Positions 1 through 6,360 are shown, counted from the first letter of the stretch. The stretch: 13,156 nt of DNA from Deltaproteobacteria bacterium (GCA_003647375.1 QMMS01000103.1:1-13156); one strand, 5' to 3'. Program-made: numbers and translations. Notes: generated from the sequence alone by a model not told the origin.

Positions 1-97
1 TTCGAATTTGGATCATTCGGTATTGCCCTTCGACGTTGCTCAGGGCGGCGATCCTGTCGAACCGTTTAGGATTTCGAATTTCGTGCTTCGGATTTAA
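1..97. repeat. Partial copy of a degenerate palindromic intergenic repeat
   Basis: This AT-rich stretch is made of TTCGAATTT/TTTCGTGCTTC-type words. Positions 71-97 match 11293-11319 at 23 of 27 bases, so this is one arm of the same element family seen whole near 11154-11318. The other arm is not visible and may lie outside the window. A different short palindrome (29-61) interrupts the arm. No gene is visible in 1-175, and nothing recognisable in 98-175 downstream of cpoB. Confidence 0.6.
29..61. repeat. Short inverted repeat nested in the larger repeat
   Basis: TTCGAC at 29-34 is mirrored by GTCGAA at 56-61, with CAGG (41-44) facing CCTG (53-56) inside. This pattern resembles the common REP-like palindrome with TTCGACnnGCTCAGG arms found between genes of many bacteria. 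It breaks the alignment between the flanking repeat and its relative at 11252-11318. The family assignment is from memory. Confidence 0.45.
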
Positions 98-175
98 GTA
101 AATATCGCCATCGGCATAGCCAATTATCTCTGACCTGGCCCAAAGAACCCGGTTTTGAGTAATGGAATAAATATC

Positions 176-1099
176 CTATTGAAGTTCTTTTAATTTCTGA
201 AGTGCTATTTTCCCTTCATTACTTTCAGGGTATTTCTTGCTCAACTCCTTTAATATAAGCCTGGCGTTGGCCTTATCCCCCAGCGAGATAAAGGCAAAAC
301 CCTGTTTCAGCAAAGATGCGGGGACCTTGTTCCCTTTGGGATAATTTTCGATGACTTTCTGATATTCCAGGATAGCTTTTTCATACCACTTTTCCCGGTA
401 ATAGATTTCACCTATCCAGAATTGCGCATTGTCCGCATGTTCTGATTTCGGATAATCCTTGATAATCGCTTCAAAAGAGGAACGGGCTGCTTCAAAATCA
501 CGCTGATCAAATGCCTGCTTGGCAGCAACATAGCGTTCCTGATCTGTGAGAGTCTTTTCTGCTTTCTGAGATTTTTTGTCCGGCGCACTGCGCGACCCTG
601 CCGGTTCCAGGTTCAGATACTGTTCGATGTACTGGAGGCGTACCTCGATCCGGTTAAGACTGGTGGATAATTTATTGAGTAATATCTGAGTTCCCTTTTC
701 CGTATTCTCCCCGGTATTCAACCGCTTCTGAATCATAAATTCCGATTCCTCGAGTCGACCTCTCAACAACTGAACATCATCTTTGAGGACCTCTACACCT
801 GCATTCAGCTTTGCATACTCGGTCCTGAGCTGGATGTCTTCATTCCCGAGGTCTTTTTCGAATTCGGAGATCTTGGTGCTGAGATAAACTTTGCTCTGCT
901 CGATTTCCTTGCCGCTACGCTGGTCACGCTTTTCCAGGTCCATGGCTTTTTTCTCAAGGATGGAGGCTTTTTGATTGAGTTTTTTCCCGAGGGCCTCCAC
1001 CTTCGATAGCCGTTGATCAAGGATAATGACATCTTCCTGATGGGCACAACCGAAGAACATCACCAATACAGCAATTGAGAGAATAAACCTGAATCTCAT
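176..1099 (-). CDS. cpoB: Tol-Pal system TPR protein CpoB (YbgF)
   Basis: A 307-residue periplasmic protein that closes the Tol-Pal cluster. In Escherichia coli CpoB binds TolA and coordinates outer-membrane constriction with septal peptidoglycan synthesis. The N-terminus is a short hydrophobic signal ending in FFGC, so it may be a lipoprotein acylated at Cys18, although Phe at -3 is not ideal. Residues about 27-165 are charged and heptad-like (coiled coil, the trimerising part in the family). Residues about 188-295 carry three TPR-like units, including the phrases KDYPKSEHADNAQFWIGEIY and ENYPKGNKVPASLLKQGFAF. The ATG at 1099 has a weak AAGAG ribosome site 8 bases upstream. It lies 173 bases after pal, behind a terminator-like hairpin, so it may be transcribed partly on its own. 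It is somewhat longer than the E. coli protein (about 263 residues), mostly in the coiled coil. Confidence 0.92.
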   Translation of the reverse strand: MRFRFILSIAVLVMFFGCAHQEDVIILDQRLSKVEALGKKLNQKASILEKKAMDLEKRDQRSGKEIEQSKVYLSTKISEFEKDLGNEDIQLRTEYAKLNAGVEVLKDDVQLLRGRLEESEFMIQKRLNTGENTEKGTQILLNKLSTSLNRIEVRLQYIEQYLNLEPAGSRSAPDKKSQKAEKTLTDQERYVAAKQAFDQRDFEAARSSFEAIIKDYPKSEHADNAQFWIGEIYYREKWYEKAILEYQKVIENYPKGNKVPASLLKQGFAFISLGDKANARLILKELSKKYPESNEGKIALQKLKELQ

Positions 1100-1125
1100 A
1101 TGAATAACTCTTCATTTTTTTTCAT

Positions 1126-1191
1126 CCCTGCTGCTCATTGAAAATATCGGTCGAGATCGTAAGATCCTCACAATGAGACGGGGCTGCAGGG
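1126..1191. repeat. Imperfect inverted repeat upstream of cpoB
   Basis: CTCATTG at 1134-1140 is the exact reverse complement of CAATGAG at 1171-1177. The similarity extends outward as CCCTGCTG (1126-1133) against GGGCTGCAGGG (1181-1191) with a few unpaired bases. It lies in the 173-base pal-cpoB gap, 27 bases or more upstream of the cpoB start. It could be an RNA hairpin in the cpoB leader or a regulator site; no promoter with two good boxes is evident here. Confidence 0.35.
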
Positions 1192-1204
1192 ACGGATAAA
1201 ACAA

Positions 1205-1233
1205 GGCAAGCAGCAGTCATGCCGCTGCTTGCC
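1205..1233 (-). terminator. Hairpin after pal, possible terminator or attenuator
   Basis: GGCAAGCAGC (1205-1214) pairs exactly with GCTGCTTGCC (1224-1233) around a 9-base loop. Read on the minus strand it follows the pal stop by 39 bases and is followed by TTGTTTTAT, a broken T-tract. A 10-bp GC-rich stem here would probably reduce read-through from tolQRAB-pal into cpoB. The weak T-run makes full termination uncertain. Confidence 0.55.
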
Positions 1234-1272
1234 GTTTATCTTTCTGCGCGCTGAAGGAATCACACGCCGGAA

Positions 1273-1896
1273 TTATTCGACTACAAAATGAGCACGCCTG
1301 TTTTTGGCCCAGGCTTCTTCGTTCTTCCCCATGTCCACAGGACGCTCCTCGCCATAGCTGATGGTGGATAGCTGGTTGGCGTCAATGCCTAGATCCAGGA
1401 GAAAAGATTTGGCGCTTTCTGCCCGACGGTCACCCAGGGCGATATTATAAGCACTGGTGCCTCGCGCATCACAGTGCCCTTCGATGATGACGGAGGCGTC
1501 CGAGGTCATGCGAAGCCATTCAGCTTTTCGGGAAAGCACATTTTTTGCCATGTCCCCGATTGCAGAGCTGTCGAAATCAAAGTAGATATCCTCATTCATG
1601 AACATCTGCATGGCGGCCATTTTGGCTCTTTCCATTTCTTCCTCTTTTGCAGCCTGCTCAGCCAGCTGGGTTTGACGGAGATCCTCTTCGGCCTTCATTT
1701 CCCACTGCCTTGCAGCCTCTTCCTGGGCAGCCTCTTCCTGCGCTGCCAGAAGATCTACTTTTTCTTCTGCCGGTACAGCTGCAGCTGGCGCCTCAACTGG
1801 AACAGACTGGACAACTTTCTTTGCGCATGACACAGTGAAGAGCAATCCTGGAACAATTACCAACAGGCTTATGAAAATCCATAATTTTTTCCGCAT
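1273..1896 (-). CDS. pal: Peptidoglycan-associated lipoprotein Pal
   Basis: Outer-membrane lipoprotein of 207 residues that clamps the outer membrane to peptidoglycan and binds TolB. The ATG at 1896 is chosen over an in-frame ATG at 1956 because it has a perfect AAGGAGG five bases upstream and opens a proper lipoprotein signal (MRKKLWIF... ending TVSC, Cys24); the earlier ATG would overlap tolB and bury the signal. Residues 102-207 are an OmpA-C domain: IYFDFDSS, GHCDARGT (Asp143), LGDRRA (Arg158) and NRRAHFV fit the diaminopimelate-binding pattern, with Asp and Arg 15 apart as in OmpA. Between lipid anchor and domain is an unusually long Ala/Glu/Gln-rich helix (about 45-100), which makes it longer than the E. 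coli protein (173 residues). It lies 32 bases after tolB. Confidence 0.96.
   Translation of the reverse strand: MRKKLWIFISLLVIVPGLLFTVSCAKKVVQSVPVEAPAAAVPAEEKVDLLAAQEEAAQEEAARQWEMKAEEDLRQTQLAEQAAKEEEMERAKMAAMQMFMNEDIYFDFDSSAIGDMAKNVLSRKAEWLRMTSDASVIIEGHCDARGTSAYNIALGDRRAESAKSFLLDLGIDANQLSTISYGEERPVDMGKNEEAWAKNRRAHFVVE
1712..1741 (-). repeat. 15-bp tandem duplication inside pal
   Basis: Two adjacent 15-base units (1712-1726 and 1727-1741) differ at only the last base. On the coding strand they give two copies of an Ala/Gln/Glu pentapeptide unit (AAQEEAAQEEAA) in the Pal linker helix. The length is a multiple of three, so the reading frame is kept. It looks like a recent slippage duplication. 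Confidence 0.8.
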
Positions 1897-1901
1897 ATCT
1901 T

Positions 1902-1908
1902 CCTCCTT
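1902..1908 (-). promoter_or_regulatory. Ribosome binding site that fixes the pal start
   Basis: On the minus strand this reads AAGGAGG, five bases before the ATG at 1896. It is the strongest ribosome site of the Tol-Pal cluster and decides between two in-frame ATGs. Confidence 0.85.
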
Positions 1909-1928
1909 GTTTACTTTTGTGCTCGGTT

Positions 1929-3278
1929 TTAATTGGAAATAACGCTTGGAGACCATTTCGGATTTGTCTGCTCCCCCGGCATAGATATCAAGCGCCGCTG
2001 ATCCGTTCCGAACGCCGTCATGATATATATTTTTGATCTGCCCTCACGAGTAGAATTGAAGACGATCAAGCTGCCATCCGGCGACCAGGATGGCGCTTCG
2101 TTATCTCCCTGATTTTCTGTCAACTTTACTCGATTGCCGCCATCCACCTCAATGGTGTAGATATCGATTCTGCCGGTATCCATGGCGGAGTATACGATTT
2201 TATCTCCCTTTGGAGACCAATCCGGCTGTGTGTTGTACCTTCCCTGAAATGTCAACCTCCGGACACGTCCCGATGTCATGTCCTTTATATAGATTTGAGG
2301 CGTCCCGGACCGTTTGGAAACAAAAGCCATTTGTTTTCCTGCCGGGGACCACGTCGGTTCAACATCGATTCCCCGACTGTTCGTCAATCTTTTAATAATT
2401 TTCCCTCCTCCGGTCAACAAATAAATTTCCTGGTCACCTGAAAAAGAGAGTGTCGCTGCCAGTTCAAATTTCCCCGGGACCCAGGCCGGCGTAATCTGGA
2501 TGCCCTGTTTATCAAGGGTAGCAACCCTGTTTTTTGTTAAATTTCTTATATATAGGTCGGGTTGACCCTTGGCATACGAGGTGTAGGCCATCCATTTGCC
2601 ATCTGAAGACCAGGCTGGAAAAAGCGTGATATTTTCGTGACGGGTAAATTGTTTCGAATTATGGCCGTCAAAATCACTGATATAAATCTCCTTTTTACCG
2701 GACAGGGATGACAGAAACGCAATTTTACTATCGAAAACACCCCTGTGACCTGTCAGGTGAAGCATCACTTCGCCGCAAAATCGTCGTATCATGCGCAATG
2801 TGTCATCGGTCCCACCTTTATACCGCTTACCAATAATCAGTTTTCCCTTGATGGTGTCGAACAGGCGAAGCTCCGTTTCCATGAGGCCGTCCTTCACCAG
2901 GATCCCTCCCGTTATCAGCAGTTCGGCGCCAATGGCCGTCCAATTTCGAAAATTGATGTGCGTAGCGAGGATATCGGGGTTTTTGGGATCCATGAGAAAT
3001 GCCTGCCGGTCAAGCATTTTAAAATAGCCTGTAAATTCCAGCGTGTCAGACAAGAGGTCCGGCAATTTAACAGACTGGGCTTCGAGATCTTGATTTCCTG
3101 AAATATTTTTAAACCAGGGCACGGCCAAAGGAATTTTACGCAAAAAGGGGTTGCTGATGTCAATATAGTCATATTCGGCAGCACCGATACTTGTCTGAGA
3201 TACCATCAGGGCCACAACACATCCGATAATGGCACGCAAAACAATTTTCATGGGCTTGATATATTCGTCTGATTTCAT
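1929..3278 (-). CDS. tolB: Tol-Pal translocation protein TolB
   Basis: Periplasmic beta-propeller protein of 449 residues (E. coli 430) that binds Pal and, through its N-terminal end, TolA. A hydrophobic signal (about 10-33, ending IGAAEYDY) follows a short polar leader; a second in-frame ATG at 3251 starts right at the signal and could be the true start, but it has no visible ribosome site, whereas the ATG at 3278 has GAGGGG 12 bases upstream. Residues about 37-175 form the TolB N-terminal domain. Residues about 190-449 hold six PD40 blades, seen as repeated W-S-P/S-x-G motifs near 223, 265, 310, 354, 398 and 442 at roughly 44-residue spacing (for example TWSPAGKQMAFVS and SWSPDGSLIVFNS). 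It starts 3 bases after tolA, so co-translation is likely. Confidence 0.96.
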   Translation of the reverse strand: MKSDEYIKPMKIVLRAIIGCVVALMVSQTSIGAAEYDYIDISNPFLRKIPLAVPWFKNISGNQDLEAQSVKLPDLLSDTLEFTGYFKMLDRQAFLMDPKNPDILATHINFRNWTAIGAELLITGGILVKDGLMETELRLFDTIKGKLIIGKRYKGGTDDTLRMIRRFCGEVMLHLTGHRGVFDSKIAFLSSLSGKKEIYISDFDGHNSKQFTRHENITLFPAWSSDGKWMAYTSYAKGQPDLYIRNLTKNRVATLDKQGIQITPAWVPGKFELAATLSFSGDQEIYLLTGGGKIIKRLTNSRGIDVEPTWSPAGKQMAFVSKRSGTPQIYIKDMTSGRVRRLTFQGRYNTQPDWSPKGDKIVYSAMDTGRIDIYTIEVDGGNRVKLTENQGDNEAPSWSPDGSLIVFNSTREGRSKIYIMTAFGTDQRRLISMPGEQTNPKWSPSVISN

Positions 3279-3281
3279 CTG

Positions 3282-4178
3282 TTATTGTATCCCCTCGGGA
3301 GTAAAGCGTAATCCCATTTGAACATATGGCTCGGACACCGACCTGGGATGAGGATCCACGGGATTCGATTTCATAACTGCACGAAAAGCCGATTCATCGA
3401 AATGGCTGTTCCCGGACCGATCTGTAAAAAAAAGATCTTTTATCTCCCCATTGGGCATTACTTTAAATACAAGCAGCGTCTGCAAATCAGTTCGACCATC
3501 GGCCAGTTGTTCGGGGAAAGCCCAGTTATGCTGTACTTTGTAGGCAACTTCCACGCGATAGATATCAACGATCTCAGCCAGTTTTCCGCCGACGGTCTCA
3601 CCGTCTCCACCAAGCTGCTTCGATTCAGTTATTTGGGCCTCACTTTCCCTGGATGGCGCCCTTTCTTTTTCCTTGTCAACCTTGGCCTTGATTTCATCGA
3701 TGGCCTTGGCAATTCGATCCGACGTGGTCGTCTCGATTTTTTTTTCCAGTTTTTGCAGGGTGCTCTTTTTGACCTTTTCTGATTTATAGGTCTTCTTCTT
3801 GAGTGATACCTTTTTTTTGACTGTTTTCGGGGCAACTGCCTGTTTAGAGACCGGCTTTTTCTTGATGGTTACAGCTTTCTTACTTACTTTTTCTTTCCCT
3901 GAAACCGATGGTTTCGAAACCTGCTTGCTCGGCCCGCTATATTCCGGAAGAGAAACCAGGCTGACGTTCATGACGATGGGTGCGTGACGCCGCTTGGGTT
4001 TAAGGGTCTGGGCGTAAATCAATACCGAAAAAAAGATACAATGGCAGATCAGGGAAGCTGTAAAGGCAATCATGATCAGGCGGTTTTCGTTACCCCGGCC
4101 GTTAAGCGTGACAAGGGATGCCGAATCCGTCGAGTGGGGAGCCCTATGGTTGTTTTTTACGGTCATTTTCAGTGTCAT
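3282..4178 (-). CDS. tolA: TolA-like protein with TonB/TolA C-terminal domain
   Basis: Inner-membrane protein that transmits TolQR motor energy to TolB/Pal. From the ATG at 4178 it has 298 residues. Layout: cytoplasmic tail 1-33, one transmembrane helix about 34-57, a very Lys-rich stretch about 84-145, a charged helix about 146-180, and a TonB_C/TolA-like domain about 205-298 (VAYKVQHNWAFPEQL, VFKVMPNGEIKDLFF, FDESAFRAVMKSNP). It is shorter than E. coli TolA (421 residues), mainly in the central helix. It overlaps the end of tolR by 35 bases. A TTG at 4181 and an ATG at 4166 are alternative starts; none has a strong ribosome site, consistent with coupling to tolR. By sequence alone it could be called TonB, but its place between tolR and tolB makes TolA much more likely. 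Confidence 0.9.
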   Translation of the reverse strand: MTLKMTVKNNHRAPHSTDSASLVTLNGRGNENRLIMIAFTASLICHCIFFSVLIYAQTLKPKRRHAPIVMNVSLVSLPEYSGPSKQVSKPSVSGKEKVSKKAVTIKKKPVSKQAVAPKTVKKKVSLKKKTYKSEKVKKSTLQKLEKKIETTTSDRIAKAIDEIKAKVDKEKERAPSRESEAQITESKQLGGDGETVGGKLAEIVDIYRVEVAYKVQHNWAFPEQLADGRTDLQTLLVFKVMPNGEIKDLFFTDRSGNSHFDESAFRAVMKSNPVDPHPRSVSEPYVQMGLRFTPEGIQ

Positions 4179-4578
4179 CAACAGGATCTGTTATCATGCC
4201 CAGTTTTTCGATCCCGGCGCCCTTTATCTCTGACATGACAAAGACAACCATGCCGTAGGCCACTGTCTTGTCTGCTCGCAGGTAGATCTCGTCGGCTTTC
4301 TGATTTTTCGTGATCTGTATCAATTTTTCCTTGAGGCCCTCAACACCGACACGAAAGTCGTTAACATATACCTGATTGTTTTGATCGATGGTTACAATCA
4401 GCTGTTCCTGCTTCGATTCCAGGGGGCCCGACGTTGCTTCCGGCAACGACACATCAACCCCCTGAATCATCATGGGGGCCGTCACCATGAAGATAATCAG
4501 GAGTACCAGCATGACATCCACAAAGGGGGTCACGTTGATTTCCGACATCAACCGGTCATCATTCCCACCGAGGGTCAT
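4144..4578 (-). CDS. tolR: Proton-channel subunit TolR (ExbD family)
   Basis: Inner-membrane motor subunit of 144 residues. A short N-terminus (MTLGGNDDRLMSEINVTPFV) leads into a single transmembrane helix (about 18-38) carrying the key aspartate Asp21 in PFVDVMLVLLIIFMV, equivalent to Asp23 of E. coli TolR, which carries protons through the TolQR channel. The periplasmic part (about 45-135) has the ExbD/TolR fold signature, including VTIDQNNQVYVN and IYLRADKTVAYG. The ATG overlaps the tolQ stop in ATGA and has AAAGGAGG five bases upstream, inside tolQ. The last 15 residues are charged and overlap the start of tolA. Confidence 0.96.
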   Translation of the reverse strand: MTLGGNDDRLMSEINVTPFVDVMLVLLIIFMVTAPMMIQGVDVSLPEATSGPLESKQEQLIVTIDQNNQVYVNDFRVGVEGLKEKLIQITKNQKADEIYLRADKTVAYGMVVFVMSEIKGAGIEKLGMITDPVDDTENDRKKQP

Positions 4579-5300
4579 TGTCGCCTCCTTTCCATCAGCA
4601 GGATATCCCGCTCGATGATATTGAGAAAATCGGCGGAGAAGCTGTTCAATTCGGATTCCAGAATCTTGATCTTCTGCATAAAATAGTTAAAAGCGATAAC
4701 CGCCGGTATGGCAACCGCCAACCCCGCAGCTGTCGCCACCAAGGCCTCGGATATCCCAGGCGCCACCACCGCTAGGCTGGCAGATCCCCGCAGGCCGATG
4801 CCGTGAAACGAATTCATGATCCCCCAAACCGTACCGAACAGACCGATAAAGGGGGTGGTGTTGCCGGTTGTCGCCAAAAAGGGCACCATCTGCGTCATTC
4901 TTGTCGTCTCGGTGTTGATGGCTCTTCGCAATGCCCGTTTGATGTTATCCATTCCCGCAAATCGAGTGCCCAGTCCCGAGGATCTATCCGGACGGTCATC
5001 GCCACCTTCCGAAATCCCGCTCTGACTGATCTTCTTTAGTTCCACATATCCTATTCGGAAAATGCGCGCAATGGGGCTTCCTTCAAGCTCTTTAGCCTGG
5101 CGGTAAGCATTTGAAAGATCCTTGCTTTTCCAGAACAATTCCGTAAAAACAGCTGATTCCTGATAGGCCCTCTTGATATACCGGAATTTTATTAATATAA
5201 TCGCCCAGGATGTAATTGAAAAAAAGAGCAGCATCAGCAGCACAAACTGCACCATCAAGCCGGCGTTGCTGATCATGTTGATCAAGTTAATCTGTTGCAT
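4575..5300 (-). CDS. tolQ: Proton-channel subunit TolQ (MotA/TolQ/ExbB family)
   Basis: First gene of the Tol-Pal operon, 241 residues. TolQ forms the ring around TolR and uses the proton motive force to drive TolA. Three transmembrane segments fit the family: about 15-37, about 139-162 and about 184-206. The second holds the hallmark TTGNTTPFIGLFGTVWGIMN, and the third holds EALVATAAGLAVAIPAV; the threonines in these helices line the proton path in relatives. The cytoplasmic loop contains a Gly/Asp/Arg-rich stretch (about 94-114) that looks flexible and is not part of the usual core. The ATG at 5300 has GGAG 10 bases upstream. No ybgC thioesterase precedes it, unlike in E. coli; the upstream neighbour is a divergent HD-domain gene. 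Confidence 0.96.
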   Translation of the reverse strand: MQQINLINMISNAGLMVQFVLLMLLFFSITSWAIILIKFRYIKRAYQESAVFTELFWKSKDLSNAYRQAKELEGSPIARIFRIGYVELKKISQSGISEGGDDRPDRSSGLGTRFAGMDNIKRALRRAINTETTRMTQMVPFLATTGNTTPFIGLFGTVWGIMNSFHGIGLRGSASLAVVAPGISEALVATAAGLAVAIPAVIAFNYFMQKIKILESELNSFSADFLNIIERDILLMERRRQ

Positions 5301-5330
5301 CGTCAGTTCGCTCCACGTTTTAGATGTCGA

Positions 5331-5356
5331 TAATTAGCCTTAATTAGAATTAATTA
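5331..5356. promoter_or_regulatory. Three TAATTA words phased at 10 bp, possible operator
   Basis: TAATTA occurs at 5331, 5341 and 5351, exactly one helical turn apart; the first two continue as TAATTAG. The block lies between the predicted tolQ promoter and the tolQ start, that is, in the early transcribed leader. Such phasing suits a protein binding one face of the DNA, but in an AT-rich spacer it may also be chance. Confidence 0.35.
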
Positions 5357-5370
5357 TAAATCTATATAGT

Positions 5371-5397
5371 CTTATACGAGCATTATTAATGTGTCAA
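5371..5397 (-). promoter_or_regulatory. Predicted sigma-70 promoter for tolQ
   Basis: On the minus strand a consensus -35 box TTGACA (5397-5392) is followed after 15 bases by TATAAG (5376-5371). The spacer is shorter than the ideal 17, but the -35 is perfect and the region is AT-rich. It would give a leader of about 65 bases before tolQ. Confidence 0.5.
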
Positions 5398-5420
5398 GAA
5401 TTTTACGTTTTAGACCCAGC

Positions 5421-5426
5421 TATAAT
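5421..5426 (+). promoter_or_regulatory. Predicted -10 box for the HD-domain gene
   Basis: A perfect TATAAT lies 32 bases before the ATG at 5459. No good -35 hexamer is found 16-18 bases upstream, so activity may need an activator, or the box may be fortuitous. Confidence 0.4.
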
Positions 5427-5458
5427 AGCCTTAGCAAATTAGGAAAAAGGAGACCTGG

Positions 5459-6013
5459 ATGAAAGATATTGCCAACCTGTTGTTTGAGGCAGCCCATTTG
5501 AAAAGAACCCCTAGATCCGGTTTTAATTTCTTAGGTGCCGGCAGGGAATCTGTTGCCGAGCATACTTTCTGTACCCTGTTTATCGCCTGGGTCATGACCA
5601 AATTGGAAACCGATGTCGATGCCTTGCGCCTGATAAGCATGTGCCTGGTGCACGACCTGCCGGAATCGCGTATCGGAGATATCAACTATGTCCAGAAACA
5701 GTACGTGACAGCCGATGAAACCTTGGCCATGAATCATATGGGCGGCAATACATCCCTGGGGCCTGACATCTCGGATCTGGTACATGAATTCAACAAGGGA
5801 GAGACACTGGAAGCACGTTTGGCCAAAGATGCAGACCAGATCTCCCTGGTGATCGAATTGAAGACACTCGCAGATATCGGGTTTAAACCACCCCATAAAT
5901 GGCTGCCCTATGTCCTGAAAAGGCTTCAGACCGAAACCGGCAAACAGATTGCGGAAGCCATCGCTCAAACCGATTGGGATACATGGTGGTTCAAGAATTA
6001 TGTTGACAGATAG
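5459..6013 (+). CDS. HD-domain phosphohydrolase (YfbR/HDDC2-like)
   Basis: A 184-residue soluble metal-dependent HD-domain protein. The metal ligands of the family are visible: His35 in SVAEHTF, His65-Asp66 in LVHDLPES, and an aspartate in LAKDADQ (Asp124 or Asp126). Length and motif order fit the YfbR/HDDC2 group, whose characterised members remove phosphate from 5'-deoxynucleoside monophosphates. The exact substrate here is inferred. The ATG at 5459 has AAGGAG six bases upstream. It is transcribed away from tolQ and is followed by its own intrinsic terminator (6111-6130), so it appears to be a single-gene unit. There is no signal peptide or membrane segment, so it should be cytoplasmic. Confidence 0.88.
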   Translation: MKDIANLLFEAAHLKRTPRSGFNFLGAGRESVAEHTFCTLFIAWVMTKLETDVDALRLISMCLVHDLPESRIGDINYVQKQYVTADETLAMNHMGGNTSLGPDISDLVHEFNKGETLEARLAKDADQISLVIELKTLADIGFKPPHKWLPYVLKRLQTETGKQIAEAIAQTDWDTWWFKNYVDR

Positions 6014-6060
6014 ATGAGAACTCAATAAAAATTTGGCTTCTCCCAATTGGTCGAGAGAAA

Positions 6061-6087
6061 GGGTCCAAGGGGTCGAGGATTCCAGGG
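6061..6087 (+). repeat. Dispersed 27-bp repeat, copy 1
   Basis: This GGGTC-rich block matches the reverse complement of 11369-11395 at 23 of 27 bases; the shared core is AGGGGTCnAGGATTCnAGGG. Both copies lie just beyond the 3' end of a gene. It is part of the repeat-rich 352-base spacer between the HD gene and sdhC. Confidence 0.6.
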
Positions 6088-6110
6088 TTCAAAGGGCCTG
6101 GCACTGGGTT

Positions 6111-6130
6111 GCCCCTATAAGGGGCTTTTT
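6111..6130 (+). terminator. Intrinsic terminator of the HD-domain gene
   Basis: GCCCCT (6111-6116) pairs with AGGGGC (6120-6125) around a three-base loop and is followed directly by TTTTT. It lies about 100 bases after the HD gene stop, on the same strand, and separates that gene from the sdh operon. Confidence 0.8.
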
Positions 6131-6213
6131 CACCAAGTATATGAGCCAGAGAATTCAGGAGGCAGAAGTCAGAATTTCGCAAAACGCTAAATTGTTTTAA
6201 TGCTGGAGAACGA

Positions 6214-6344
6214 ATGAACGTCGAACATCGAACGTCCGACATCGAATTTTGAATTTGAAAAGATAAAGAAACAGAAATAATTCGGTATTGGGTTTTTGTT
6301 TTCATTCGACATTGGACGTTCGATGTTCGATGTTGGACGTTCAT
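6214..6344. repeat. Palindromic repeat element in the sdhC leader
   Basis: The left arm (6214-6247) and the right arm (6304-6344) are inverted copies. They agree at 30 of 34 bases once a seven-base CATCGAA unit, present once more in the right arm, is set aside. Arms are built from GAACGTC/GAACATC words, a type of intergenic repeat I recognise from several phyla, which gives spurious reading frames of the NVQHRTSNVQ kind. The loop is about 56 bases and AT-rich. The element ends 12 bases before the sdhC ribosome site, so a transcript starting upstream would carry a long hairpin. Confidence 0.75.
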
Positions 6345-6355
6345 CTTTATTTTGG

Positions 6356-6360
6356 GGAGG
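6356..6360 (+). promoter_or_regulatory. Ribosome binding site that fixes the sdhC start
   Basis: GGAGG lies five bases before the ATG at 6366. An earlier in-frame ATG at 6288 would translate the palindromic repeat and is rejected. Confidence 0.8.

Noticed and set aside
1897..1956. In-frame upstream ATG extending Pal by 20 residues
   Set aside because: It would overlap tolB and put a polar stretch before the lipoprotein signal; the ATG at 1896 has a perfect AAGGAGG.
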